Shown piece after piece: positions 8,358 through 15,845 of a stretch of DNA of 64,000 nt (positions are counted from its first letter, which is position 1; every line of letters begins with the position of its first letter). The notes under the pieces are model-generated. The model saw nothing but the letters and a program-made list of their open reading frames with translations. It was not told where the DNA came from and searched no databases. Origin of the DNA: Nocardia flavorosea NBRC 108225 (lineage in GTDB: Bacteria > Actinomycetota > Actinomycetes > Mycobacteriales > Mycobacteriaceae). A program made the translations under genes and the position numbers. The DNA lies in assembly GCF_001613385.1 (NCBI RefSeq), contig NZ_BDCG01000028.1, positions 1 to 64,000 on the forward strand. The letters run 5' to 3'.

Positions 8358-9266
8358 TCAACCCTGTTGTTGCTGCCGCGTACTCAGTGCAAGAACACCG
8401 GCGCCGGCCAGGAGGCCGAGATCGCCTAGCTCCGAAGGAACGACCCGCAACCCGGACAACGACGGAAGACGCGCATGCATCGCCACAGCGTTCTGCAAAG
8501 GCTTCCACAACGCCGAGCCCTTCGCTGCGACCACCCCGCCGACCACCACCCGGTCGATATCCAGAAGCGCGGCCACCGAAGCGATCGCCCTGCCCAACGC
8601 TGTACCCGCTCGCTCCAGCGCGCCCACCGCAACCGGCTCGCCCGACTGCGCGGCCGCCACCAAGGCGTCGACCGAAGCGCCCGGCCAACCCTTTTCATTC
8701 GCCCAGCGGACCATCGCGATGCCACCGGCAACGGCTTCGAGACAACCACGTCCCCCACAGGTACACGGATCGTCATAACCCGGCACCAGCACGTGTCCAA
8801 CTTGGCCGGCGTTGCCCGTGCGTCCGACCACCACGAACCCGCCGACCATCGCCCCGCCGATGATCGTCTCGGAGATGTAGATCGACAGAGAGTCCATGAC
8901 TTCCCGCGCCCCTCCGAAATGCCGCTCAGCCAGCGAAAGACAGACACCGTCGAGTGTCATCGCCACCTGCGCACCCGGAAAAAGCTCCTGCACGGAGTCG
9001 ACCAGCGAGAATCCGGCTTGCCAGTCCCGAACGTGCGCGGGAGCAACAACACCCGAGGACATATCGATGGGTCCGGCCGAGGCGATACCGATCGCGGCGA
9101 GTTCCCTACCCGCCGCGACCTCCAGCACGAGATCCCGGACGCGCTCCCAGGCCTGCCTCTCCGGAATCGGTATCTGCCTCAACTGTTCCGGGCCGACCTC
9201 GTCGGCGATCTCGATCGCCGCGAACCGGGTCGGACCGATCTCCAACGCCACAACTGTCATCTGCAA
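8358..9266 (-). CDS. ROK-family protein, sugar kinase fold with degenerate motifs
   Basis: A 302-aa ROK protein without an N-terminal HTH, so kinase-like rather than NagC-like. The zinc site CTCGGRGCLE is intact at residues 168-178. The ATP-binding phosphate-1 motif, normally DxGGTK, reads EIGPTR. The usual END-N-A motif that carries the catalytic Asp reads TLDGVCLSLAE: the Asp is kept, but the sugar-binding Asn is replaced. C-terminal adenosine-binding segments (VVVGGVV) are present. It may be a weak or altered-specificity sugar kinase, or a sensor of a phosphosugar. It stands alone, downstream of and co-directional with the whiB-like gene. Confidence 0.72.
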   Translation of the reverse strand: MQMTVVALEIGPTRFAAIEIADEVGPEQLRQIPIPERQAWERVRDLVLEVAAGRELAAIGIASAGPIDMSSGVVAPAHVRDWQAGFSLVDSVQELFPGAQVAMTLDGVCLSLAERHFGGAREVMDSLSIYISETIIGGAMVGGFVVVGRTGNAGQVGHVLVPGYDDPCTCGGRGCLEAVAGGIAMVRWANEKGWPGASVDALVAAAQSGEPVAVGALERAGTALGRAIASVAALLDIDRVVVGGVVAAKGSALWKPLQNAVAMHARLPSLSGLRVVPSELGDLGLLAGAGVLALSTRQQQQG

Positions 9267-9303
9267 CCACCAGTGCTAGGGAGCCGATTTCTCCGCAATA
9301 TAG

Positions 9304-9777
9304 TCAAGCACCGATGGTTTCGGTCGGCCGAAGCGGGCGACCGAGCACGATATGCCGCTTCGGTGCGGGCGCCGCAGGCTGATTGTGAGTGGGCCGCGGG
9401 CCGTTGCGAATGATTCGCATCGGCCGTTTGTGGTCGACCGGCACCGCGCGATGACGTTCCAGATCCTCGATGACATTGCCCGAGTTGTCGTAGGCGACGC
9501 CCGCCCAGATCATGGCTCGTGGAGCATCGCCCCGCTCGATGAGTGACTGTGCGAGACTGCTGCACTGCTCGAAGAGCGGACATCCATAGCAAATACGTAT
9601 CGCTTCGCGCCAGGCCTCCGGACTTCCCGAGTCGAGGTCCCAACTGTCCGGCAGCGCCGCACACGGCGGCCGTTGCGTGGACCTCCCCGGGTCGGCCACC
9701 GGCACAACCGGAGCCGACACAGAGTTGGATGAGCGAGGTGAGACCACGCCGAGTGAGCAAGTGGACGAGATAGTCAT
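9304..9777 (-). CDS. WhiB-like (Wbl) iron-sulfur transcription factor
   Basis: A 157-aa protein carrying the Wbl signature: a first Cys in PPCAAL, then C-x2-C-x5-C in ICYGCPLFEQC, which ligate a [4Fe-4S] cluster. The usual G[V/I]WGG turn follows as MIWAGV, and the C-terminus is basic and could contact DNA or sigma factor. I chose the ATG at 9777 because GGAG lies 6 nt upstream; in-frame starts at 9819 and 9846 have no good ribosome site. Wbl proteins bind the principal sigma factor and adjust transcription in response to redox or NO. It is divergent from the merR-like gene across a dyad-rich region. The long Arg/Pro tail is atypical. Confidence 0.82.
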   Translation of the reverse strand: MTISSTCSLGVVSPRSSNSVSAPVVPVADPGRSTQRPPCAALPDSWDLDSGSPEAWREAIRICYGCPLFEQCSSLAQSLIERGDAPRAMIWAGVAYDNSGNVIEDLERHRAVPVDHKRPMRIIRNGPRPTHNQPAAPAPKRHIVLGRPLRPTETIGA

Positions 9778-9920
9778 AACCGTCTCCGGAACTGCCGAGG
9801 GCACGCCGGGCGAAACCATACGTGTCCCGTTGGTCGGGCGGATCATCAGGGCTGCTCGACAGTCCCCGGAAACCAGCTGTTGTCAGCTACATCACGTAGC
9901 GTAGAGCACTCTTTGTCCGC

Positions 9921-10014
9921 TAAGCAAGACCGCTTACCGTCATTTAACGGGACGTTGACACCCTTAACACCACTTTAAACCGCTGGATAGCGGTGCGTCT
10001 TATTACGTCCCGTT
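9921..10014. promoter_or_regulatory. Dyad-rich divergent whiB/merR control region
   Basis: Three inverted repeats lie in the divergent intergenic region. TAAGC/GCTTA arms are at 9921-9925 and 9932-9936. ACCGCT-GGAT-AGCGGT is at 9979-9994. A perfect 10-bp pair, AACGGGACGT (9946-9955) and ACGTCCCGTT (10005-10014), brackets the second dyad. The stretch is more AT-rich than its surroundings and includes TTGACA at 9955-9960. These are good candidates for MerR and/or Wbl-sigma binding and for looping. Confidence 0.5.
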
Positions 10015-10047
10015 CTACTACGGACCTGATTGTGGTTTCCTATAGGT

Positions 10048-10824
10048 ATGCCTGGCGAATCCGAGTACACGATCGACGAGCTGGCGCGGGCCGCCGAGAC
10101 CACCGTGCGCAGTGTCCGCGTGTACCACGAGCGCGGGCTGCTGCCCTCACCCGATGTCCGGGGCCGCATCGGCTACTACGGGTCCGACCACCTCAACCGG
10201 CTGCAGACCATCAGCCGGTTGCTGGGCCGCGGTATGAAACTCAACGGTATCCGGGAACTGCTGTCCGCCTGGGACCGCGGTGACGGCCTTGCCGATGTCC
10301 TGGGGGTCACCGACCAGAACCCCAGCGCTGCAGCCCACCAGTCACCGGACCGTCCGCCCCAGCCGGAACGCGAGGAACCGGCCTACGAACTCCCCGAGTA
10401 CGTACAACAGGCTCTCGCCGCCAGCGACGACCCGTTCGACGTCTACCGGGTCACCAACCCGCGGTGCAGCGATCTGGCCACCCGCCTCGGCGATGCCGGC
10501 CTGCCCCCGAACGTGACCTTCCAGCTCATCGAGCGCCTCCGCGCCGATTGCGACCGTATCGCCGACCGCTATGCCGCCGAGATCTTCCATATCCTCGCCG
10601 GAAAGAGCTACGAGCAGTCCGAGCGGAGTATCAAAGACCGCACCAAATTGGAAACCGATCTCGCCATCGCGCGCCTCATCGTCACGCGCGCCGCATCGGA
10701 ACTGATCGACCAGGCCTTCGGTCGCCGCGCCGAACTACCGGCGGAGACTCCGCAGCCGCCACGCGCCTACCCTGGGCAGCGGAACGGGGCACCCAACGGC
10801 AAGCAACCGTCCCGGGCGCGTTAG
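10048..10824 (+). CDS. MerR-family transcriptional regulator
   Basis: About 258 aa. An N-terminal winged helix-turn-helix of the MerR class (YTIDELARAAETTVRSVRVY followed by HERGLLPSP) occupies residues 5-75. The family continues with LQTISRLLGRGMKLNGIREL and then a long effector region (about 95-235) without the Cys pairs expected for metal sensors, so an organic or protein ligand is more likely. The tail is Pro/Arg-rich. ATG at 10048 gives the usual short lead before the HTH; an upstream in-frame start at 10030 would add six residues. MerR proteins twist overlong promoter spacers, and the dyads just upstream suggest control of itself or of the divergent whiB-like gene. Confidence 0.85.
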   Translation: MPGESEYTIDELARAAETTVRSVRVYHERGLLPSPDVRGRIGYYGSDHLNRLQTISRLLGRGMKLNGIRELLSAWDRGDGLADVLGVTDQNPSAAAHQSPDRPPQPEREEPAYELPEYVQQALAASDDPFDVYRVTNPRCSDLATRLGDAGLPPNVTFQLIERLRADCDRIADRYAAEIFHILAGKSYEQSERSIKDRTKLETDLAIARLIVTRAASELIDQAFGRRAELPAETPQPPRAYPGQRNGAPNGKQPSRAR

Positions 10825-10852
10825 CCGAGGTACCGGAGACGGGCGGCAAATG

Positions 10853-10926
10853 TCGGGGTGACAGGATTTGAACCTGCGACCACCCGCTCCCAAAGCGGGT
10901 GCGCTACCAAGCTGCGCCACACCCCG
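10853..10926 (-). tRNA. tRNA-Pro (anticodon TGG)
   Basis: On the minus strand the acceptor stem CGGGGTG pairs with CACCCCG. The D arm, an anticodon loop reading TTTGGGA with anticodon TGG, and the T-loop GGTTCAAATCC are all in place. CCA is not encoded. Confidence 0.96.
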
Positions 10927-10963
10927 TAGTACCCCCGAAGGGGTGGTTTCCGGTCTCGGAGAG

Positions 10964-11034
<71 letters not shown>

Positions 11035-11505
11035 ATGCATTCGACAGCGGTGAGATCACCGCGATGCCGCGTGCATGAGCGACTGTACCGAATACCACTT
11101 TCTTTTCGCCAATCAGCCCCCTCCCACGCCCCGGCGCGCCGCCCGCGGCCGCCCTGCCGCCCCTGTGAGCCGACGGAGCCGGAACCGGCACGAGCGGCCA
11201 TCCGGGCACGATGGCCGCCCCCCCTTCCCCGGTTCCCGGGAGAGAATTTCGCGAAAGTGTGTAACACCGGCGGATTCTGAACGATACGCCAGAGATTGCT
11301 GTTGTTCCGGGGTTCGAGAACTTGTTCTAGAACGCAGGTCTCCGGACCCCACCATCTTGCTACGATATTCTTGCCGGACGGGGTATCTGGAAAGGGGGCG
11401 GTAGCGTGCACCCGACAAGGTGGACCATCCGCACAGCAGTACTACAGAGCCGGGTGACCCCGGCACCGAAGCCGCGCATTCGCGGCGCGATTACCTCCGC
11501 CTGCG
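11035..11505. other. Intergenic region before the GGDEF gene
   Basis: About 470 bases between tRNA-Gly and the GGDEF gene without a convincing ORF. It holds the tRNA promoter and the upstream region of the GGDEF gene, including the GTTC/GAAC array listed separately. A TACGAT-like -10 element lies near 11355. Confidence 0.45.
11312..11333. promoter_or_regulatory. Alternating GTTC/GAAC array, putative operator
   Basis: Four half-sites alternate with exactly 2-nt spacers: GTTC (11312), GAAC (11318), GTTC (11324), GAAC (11330). They include the perfect palindrome GTTCTAGAAC. The spacing differs from the actinobacterial LexA box (GAAC-N4-GTTC). It lies about 180 nt before the GGDEF gene. Confidence 0.45.
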
Positions 11506-11514
11506 GTGATCGCG

Positions 11515-12471
11515 ATGCCTGCTGAGAGCCGGCCCCCCATCCATTCCACCGCCCGCGAATGGGCTCTGGCGGCCGGTGCCCAGCCCGATGCCGATATCAC
11601 CGCGGCAGAGATCGAACCTGTTCTCGTCGATATCCTCGAGCAGCTACTCGAGCTCACGGTGTCCGATCCGTTCCCGATTCGCGCCGCCCGCCGGCTCGGA
11701 GCGCGGCTGTGTGCGGAGCCGCTGCACCAGGTGCGGATGCTCGCCCTGGTCACCCGCACCCTGCTGGGCTTCCCCGCCGGACCACGCGGCTCCCTGGTGG
11801 CCACACAGTGGCCGCTGGTGGCCAGTCAGGCCATCGACAGTTACGCCCAGGCACTACAGGAGCTGGCACTGGCGCGGCAGAAGAAGAACTTCTCCGACGA
11901 AGCCACCCAGCGGGTGCGAGAATTCGCCGCCCTCCAGCAGCGGCTCGAACACGAAGCCACCCATGACGCGCTCACCGGCCTGGCCAACCGCACCCTGCTG
12001 CGCAACCGGGTCCGGCAGATGGCCGATCACCCGCAACGCGGGGTCGGGCTGCTGGTGGTGGATCTGGACCGATTCAAACAGATCAACGACAACTACGGCC
12101 ACGCTGTCGGCGACGAGGTACTGGTCGAACTCGCGCAACGCCTGCGCGAGGTGGCGCCACCGGGAACCGTGGTCTGCCGTTACGGCGGCGACGAATTCGT
12201 ACTGGCAGCCGGTCTCGACAAGGATCACGTCGCCGAACTGGCCGCGGATATCGTGCTCGCGCTCAATGATTCGGTATGGACCGCGGCGGGGCCGGTACCG
12301 GTATCGGCCAGCGTCGGCACCACGTATTCGCCGCCCGAGGACCGCGCCGAACTGGCCGAACTGCTGCGCCGCGCGGATCTCGCCATGTACTCGGCGAAAA
12401 CGGCGGGCGGACGCCGCTACGTCGGCGCCGAACCCGCAGACAACGCGGTCGATACCGCCGTCGCCGGTTGA
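11515..12471 (+). CDS. GGDEF-domain protein, probable diguanylate cyclase
   Basis: About 318 aa and soluble. Residues 1-130 form a helical N-terminal region, followed by a short linker helix (LQQRLEHEATHDALTGLANR) and a full GGDEF domain. The active-site loop is intact (RYGGDEF), as are the DLDRFKQIND metal and nucleotide residues, so it should make cyclic di-GMP from two GTP. The product-inhibition RxxD site, normally five residues before GGDEF, is absent (PPGT instead). ATG 11515 and GTG 11506 are both possible starts and neither has a strong ribosome site. No EAL partner is nearby. The N-terminal region presumably senses a signal, but I do not recognise it. Confidence 0.88.
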   Translation: MPAESRPPIHSTAREWALAAGAQPDADITAAEIEPVLVDILEQLLELTVSDPFPIRAARRLGARLCAEPLHQVRMLALVTRTLLGFPAGPRGSLVATQWPLVASQAIDSYAQALQELALARQKKNFSDEATQRVREFAALQQRLEHEATHDALTGLANRTLLRNRVRQMADHPQRGVGLLVVDLDRFKQINDNYGHAVGDEVLVELAQRLREVAPPGTVVCRYGGDEFVLAAGLDKDHVAELAADIVLALNDSVWTAAGPVPVSASVGTTYSPPEDRAELAELLRRADLAMYSAKTAGGRRYVGAEPADNAVDTAVAG

Positions 12472-12490
12472 GTCGATACCGCCGTCGCCG
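12448..12490. repeat. 24-bp tandem duplication across the GGDEF stop codon
   Basis: GTCGATACCGCCGTCGCCG occurs at 12448-12466 and again at 12472-12490, a 24-bp period that spans the TGA stop. It looks like a local slippage duplication, with the second copy now untranslated. Confidence 0.7.
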
Positions 12491-12505
12491 CCCGGGCAGG
12501 CAGGC

Positions 12506-13318
12506 TCAGCCGGGCTGGCAACCAGCGCACCAGAACAGGTTCCGGCCCTCCAGGACGCTGTGCCGCACCGGCGCGGCACAGCAGCGGCACGGCTCGCCGG
12601 CCCGCCGGTAGACATAGGTTCGGGGCCGGTCGGCAGCGTAGGACGGCGCGCCGTGATCGTGTTCGGGGCGAACCACGTGCATCTTCCCGCGGCGCACCCC
12701 GACCCGCATCAGGTCGACCACATCCGCCCATAACGCCGACCATTCGTCCCGCGTGATCCCGATCCCGGGACGCGACGGGGAAATACCGTGCCTGAACAGC
12801 ACTTCCGCACGGTAGACATTACCGACGCCGGCGATCACGCCCTGGTCCATGAGCAGGGAGCCGATACTGCGCCGGGAGCGGCTGATCCGCGCCCAGGCCC
12901 GGTCCGGGTCGGCGTCGGGACGCAGCGGGTCGGGTCCGAGCCGGTCGACGAGCGCCGTCACTTCCGGCGGTGTCAGGATCTCGCAGGCCGTCGGCCCGCG
13001 CAGATCGGTGCCGAACCCGGATCCGTCGCGGCCCGGCCCGGACATCCGCATCCGCACCTGCCCCACCGGCGCCGGCATCGGCAGACCGGATTCGGTGAAG
13101 GTCCCGTACAGCCCGAGGTGGACGTGGACGAACAGTTCACCTTCGTATTCGTGCAGCAGATGTTTGCCCCACGCCTGCGACCGCAGCAGAGTACGCCCGT
13201 CCACCCGGGCGGCACCCGCGGCGAATTTCCCCTGCGGGCTCGATACCCGCACCACCGCACCGGCCAGGCGCCGTTCATGCCGGCGGGCGAGCCGGTGCAG
13301 GGTATGTCCCTCCGGCAC
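12506..13318 (-). CDS. nei: Fpg/Nei-family DNA glycosylase (Nei1-like)
   Basis: A 270-aa bifunctional DNA glycosylase/AP lyase that removes oxidised bases. The mature N-terminus PEGHTLHR supplies the catalytic Pro2 and Glu3. The conserved Lys lies in QAWGKHLLHEYEG, the helix-two-turn-helix in the middle (LLMDQGVIAGVGNVYRAEVL), and the C-terminal zinc finger reads CRCC...CAGC. Reading MPEGH rather than MPELPE favours Nei over Fpg. The GTG start lies 5 nt after the rpiB stop, so the two genes are probably co-translated. The nei-rpiB-Rv2466c order is the one I remember from M. tuberculosis Rv2464c-Rv2466c. Confidence 0.9.
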   Translation of the reverse strand: MPEGHTLHRLARRHERRLAGAVVRVSSPQGKFAAGAARVDGRTLLRSQAWGKHLLHEYEGELFVHVHLGLYGTFTESGLPMPAPVGQVRMRMSGPGRDGSGFGTDLRGPTACEILTPPEVTALVDRLGPDPLRPDADPDRAWARISRSRRSIGSLLMDQGVIAGVGNVYRAEVLFRHGISPSRPGIGITRDEWSALWADVVDLMRVGVRRGKMHVVRPEHDHGAPSYAADRPRTYVYRRAGEPCRCCAAPVRHSVLEGRNLFWCAGCQPG

Positions 13319-13323
13319 TCGCG

Positions 13324-13797
13324 TCAGGAAGCGGGCAGAGCGGGCGCTTCGCCGGTCTTCTCATAGGCGGCGAGGATATCGATACGACGCTGGTGCCGTT
13401 CCTCCTCCGACCAGGGGGTGCGCACGAAGGCGTCCACGATCTCCAGGGCCTCCTGCTGCGAATGCATCCGGCCACCGATACCGATCAGCTGGGCGTTGTT
13501 GTGTTCGCGGGCCAGCCGGGCGGTTTCGACACTCCAGGCCAGCGCGCACCGCGCGCCGGGCACCTTGTTCGCGGCGATCTGCTCACCGTTTCCGCTACCA
13601 CCGAAGACCAGTCCGAGACTGCCCGGGTCGACGACGGTGCGACGGGCCGCCTCGATGCAGAAGGCGGGGTAGTCGTCGAGAGCGTCGTAGACGAGAGCGC
13701 CGCAATCGACGACCTCGTGACCGGCCTTCTCGAGGTGGTCTTTGACGACGTTCTTCAGTTCGAAACCAGCGTGATCGGCACCCAGGTATACGCGCAT
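13324..13797 (-). CDS. rpiB: Ribose-5-phosphate isomerase B
   Basis: 157 aa. Interconverts ribose 5-phosphate and ribulose 5-phosphate in the non-oxidative pentose phosphate pathway. The N-terminal GADHAGFELK carries the phosphate and ring-opening residues, and GGSGNGEQIAANK holds the Glu that acts as base in actinobacterial RpiB, which lacks the catalytic Cys of the enterobacterial enzyme. WSVETARLAREHNNAQ is also typical. Length is standard. It is followed 5 nt later by nei and is divergent from the M48 peptidase gene. Confidence 0.95.
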   Translation of the reverse strand: MRVYLGADHAGFELKNVVKDHLEKAGHEVVDCGALVYDALDDYPAFCIEAARRTVVDPGSLGLVFGGSGNGEQIAANKVPGARCALAWSVETARLAREHNNAQLIGIGGRMHSQQEALEIVDAFVRTPWSEEERHQRRIDILAAYEKTGEAPALPAS

Positions 13798-13916
13798 GCC
13801 GCGATTGTGTCAGGCCCGGAAACCGGCGATGACGGCGGGCGGGCCGCATCGCGCGAACCCGGCGTGACCTTCCGCACCCGGCCGAACGAATGCGGAGGTC
13901 CGCTTAGAGTCGGGGT

Positions 13917-14963
13917 ATGCAGCCGCACGACCCACAGCAACCGTCCGGGTCCGGCGCCCACTGGGGCGCGAATCCGCCGGAGCCCGGGCCCTACCCGTGG
14001 CTCACCGACCGTCCGGCCCCCCCGGCGGCCCTACCGGCCGGTTATCCCCCACCGCCCGGTCCGGCGCACGAGCCGCGTGGACTCTCGCCGTTCGGTATGC
14101 CCGCCCGGCACAGCTGGGAGATCCCACTGCTGACCGTCGTGGTGCTGATCACGGGAGTTGCGTATCTGCTGGCTTTTCTGCTGCTCGTCCTCGGCGCCGT
14201 CAACGAGTACATCCTGATCCTGGTGGGGGCGCCCGTGCTGATCTGGCTGGGTCGCGGGCTCAACTATTCGCGGCAGCGGGTCAACGGCGTGAAGATGTCG
14301 CCGACCCAGTTTCCCGAGGGATACCGGATGGTGCAGGAGGCCGCGGCCCGGTTCGGGATGGCAGCGGCGCCGGATGCGTACGTGGTACTCGGGAACGGGC
14401 AGATCAACGCGTTCGCCTCCGGCCACGGATTCCGCCGTTATGTGGTGGTCTACAGCGACCTGTTCGAGGTCAGCGGCGCCGCCCGCGAGCCGGACGCGCT
14501 GGCGTTCATCATCGGTCACGAGGTCGGTCATATCGCGGCCGGGCACGCGTCCTATTGGCGGCAGCTGGGGATGTTCGGAGTCCCTTTCCTGCCGATCCTG
14601 GGTAATTCGCTCATCCGGTCCCAGGAGTACACGGCCGACAACCACGGCTACTGCCACCGGCCGCAGGGCGCGGCCCCGGCGATGGGCACCTTGGCTGCCG
14701 GCAAATACCTCAACACCTCGGTGGGTTTCGACGAAATGGCCGACCGCGCGGCCCAGGAGCGCGGCTTCTTCGTCTGGATGGTGAACGCGATGGCCTCCCA
14801 TCCCGTGCTCACCTGGCGGATGTGGGCGTTACGCGACCGCAGCAGCCACGGCCGGTTGTTCTGGCGGCCCGGGCCGGGGTCGCGGCCGCTCGACCAGCCA
14901 CCACCGCAGCCGCCGGGCACTCCCGGTGGGCAGCCGGTGACGATGTCGAAAATCCCCCGCTGA
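13917..14963 (+). CDS. M48-family membrane metallopeptidase
   Basis: A 348-aa zinc peptidase. A Pro/Gly-rich N-terminal 60 residues precede two adjacent transmembrane helices (about 72-115). A cytoplasmic or extracytoplasmic M48 domain follows, with the HEVGHIAAGH motif near residue 202; the third zinc ligand is in EYTADNHG. It resembles HtpX-type quality-control proteases that degrade damaged membrane proteins, but the Pro-rich head and about 350-aa length differ from classical HtpX (about 290 aa). The initiation codon at 13917 is ATG, with moderate upstream purines. It is single-gene, divergent from rpiB and convergent with the DsbA-like gene; the hairpin after it probably terminates both. 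Confidence 0.85.
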   Translation: MQPHDPQQPSGSGAHWGANPPEPGPYPWLTDRPAPPAALPAGYPPPPGPAHEPRGLSPFGMPARHSWEIPLLTVVVLITGVAYLLAFLLLVLGAVNEYILILVGAPVLIWLGRGLNYSRQRVNGVKMSPTQFPEGYRMVQEAAARFGMAAAPDAYVVLGNGQINAFASGHGFRRYVVVYSDLFEVSGAAREPDALAFIIGHEVGHIAAGHASYWRQLGMFGVPFLPILGNSLIRSQEYTADNHGYCHRPQGAAPAMGTLAAGKYLNTSVGFDEMADRAAQERGFFVWMVNAMASHPVLTWRMWALRDRSSHGRLFWRPGPGSRPLDQPPPQPPGTPGGQPVTMSKIPR

Positions 14964-14972
14964 TCCGGGGCC

Positions 14973-15010
14973 GGTGACCGATTCCGGCTGGGCGGCGGGA
15001 ATCGGTCACC
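14973..15010. terminator. Hairpin between convergent genes
   Basis: GGTGACCGATTCC (14973-14985) pairs with GGAATCGGTCACC (14998-15010) around a 12-nt loop. There is no long T run, but the place between convergent stops fits a bidirectional terminator. Confidence 0.6.
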
Positions 15011-15017
15011 ATGATCC

Positions 15018-15665
15018 TCAGTCGAACTGCGGTTCCTCGTCGCGGGTGCGCTTGAGCTCGAAAAAGTGCGGGTAGGACGCCAGCGTGACCACTGCGTCCC
15101 AGAGTTTGCCCGCCTCTTCGCCCCGCGGGATCCGCGACAGTACCGGACCGAAGAACGCGACCCCGTTGACGTGGATGGTCGGCGTACCGACATCGGGTCC
15201 GACCTTGTCCATCCCGGCGTGATGGCTGGCCCGCAACGCCTCGTCGTAGTCACCGCTGTCCGCGGCGGCCGACAGTTCCGCAGGCAACCCGGCCTCGGCG
15301 AGCGCCTCGGCGAGAATCGCCGCGAAGGTGCCCCGGAGATCGCCCTCCTTCTCGAACTCCGACCGGCGATCGTGGAACCGGGTGCCCATAGCTGTGTACA
15401 GCGCCGGCAGAACCTCGTCACCGTGCTGCTGGGCGGCGGCGATCGCGACCCGCACCGGGCCCCATCCACTCGCCATCAGTTCCTCGTATTCCGGCGGCAG
15501 ATCACGTCCCTCGTTGAGCACCGCCAGGCTCATCACATGGAAACGGGTCTCGATATCGCGCACCTTCGCGACCTCGAGGATCCAGCGGGAGGTGATCCAG
15601 CACCACGGGCACAGTGGGTCGAACCAGAATTCGGCAAGGTCCTTGTTATCGGCCGTATCGGTCAC
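15018..15665 (-). CDS. DsbA-family mycothiol-dependent nitroreductase (Rv2466c-like)
   Basis: A 215-aa cytoplasmic thioredoxin-fold protein with the CPWC active site at residues 19-22 and the helical insertion of the DsbA/FrnE group. The cis-Pro loop reads VGTPTIHV. The sequence is close to what I recall of M. tuberculosis Rv2466c, which uses mycothiol and mycoredoxin for reduction and activates nitro-prodrugs. Start is GTG with AAGGAGAGG upstream. It sits two genes from rpiB, with an M48 gene between them. A role in oxidative stress defence is expected from the family; the substrate is not shown by the sequence. Confidence 0.9.
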   Translation of the reverse strand: MTDTADNKDLAEFWFDPLCPWCWITSRWILEVAKVRDIETRFHVMSLAVLNEGRDLPPEYEELMASGWGPVRVAIAAAQQHGDEVLPALYTAMGTRFHDRRSEFEKEGDLRGTFAAILAEALAEAGLPAELSAAADSGDYDEALRASHHAGMDKVGPDVGTPTIHVNGVAFFGPVLSRIPRGEEAGKLWDAVVTLASYPHFFELKRTRDEEPQFD

Positions 15666-15845
15666 GGACGGTTCCTCTCCTTCGGTCGTCGACGGGCACT
15701 GCGCCGCAGGCCCGGCCTCTCACCGAGCAACCGCCGCCGGGCCGTTTTCGTTCCCGATCCGGCCGAAGATTCCGGGCGGCCTCAGTAGGCTGGCCCCAGA
15801 GGTTCGGATCGTCGCTGGAACAACTCACGACAAGGGAGTCCGTCC

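Noticed and set aside
11312..11333. SOS (LexA) box
   Set aside because: Mycobacterial LexA sites need GAAC-N4-GTTC; here every spacer is 2 nt. Reported as an unassigned operator instead.
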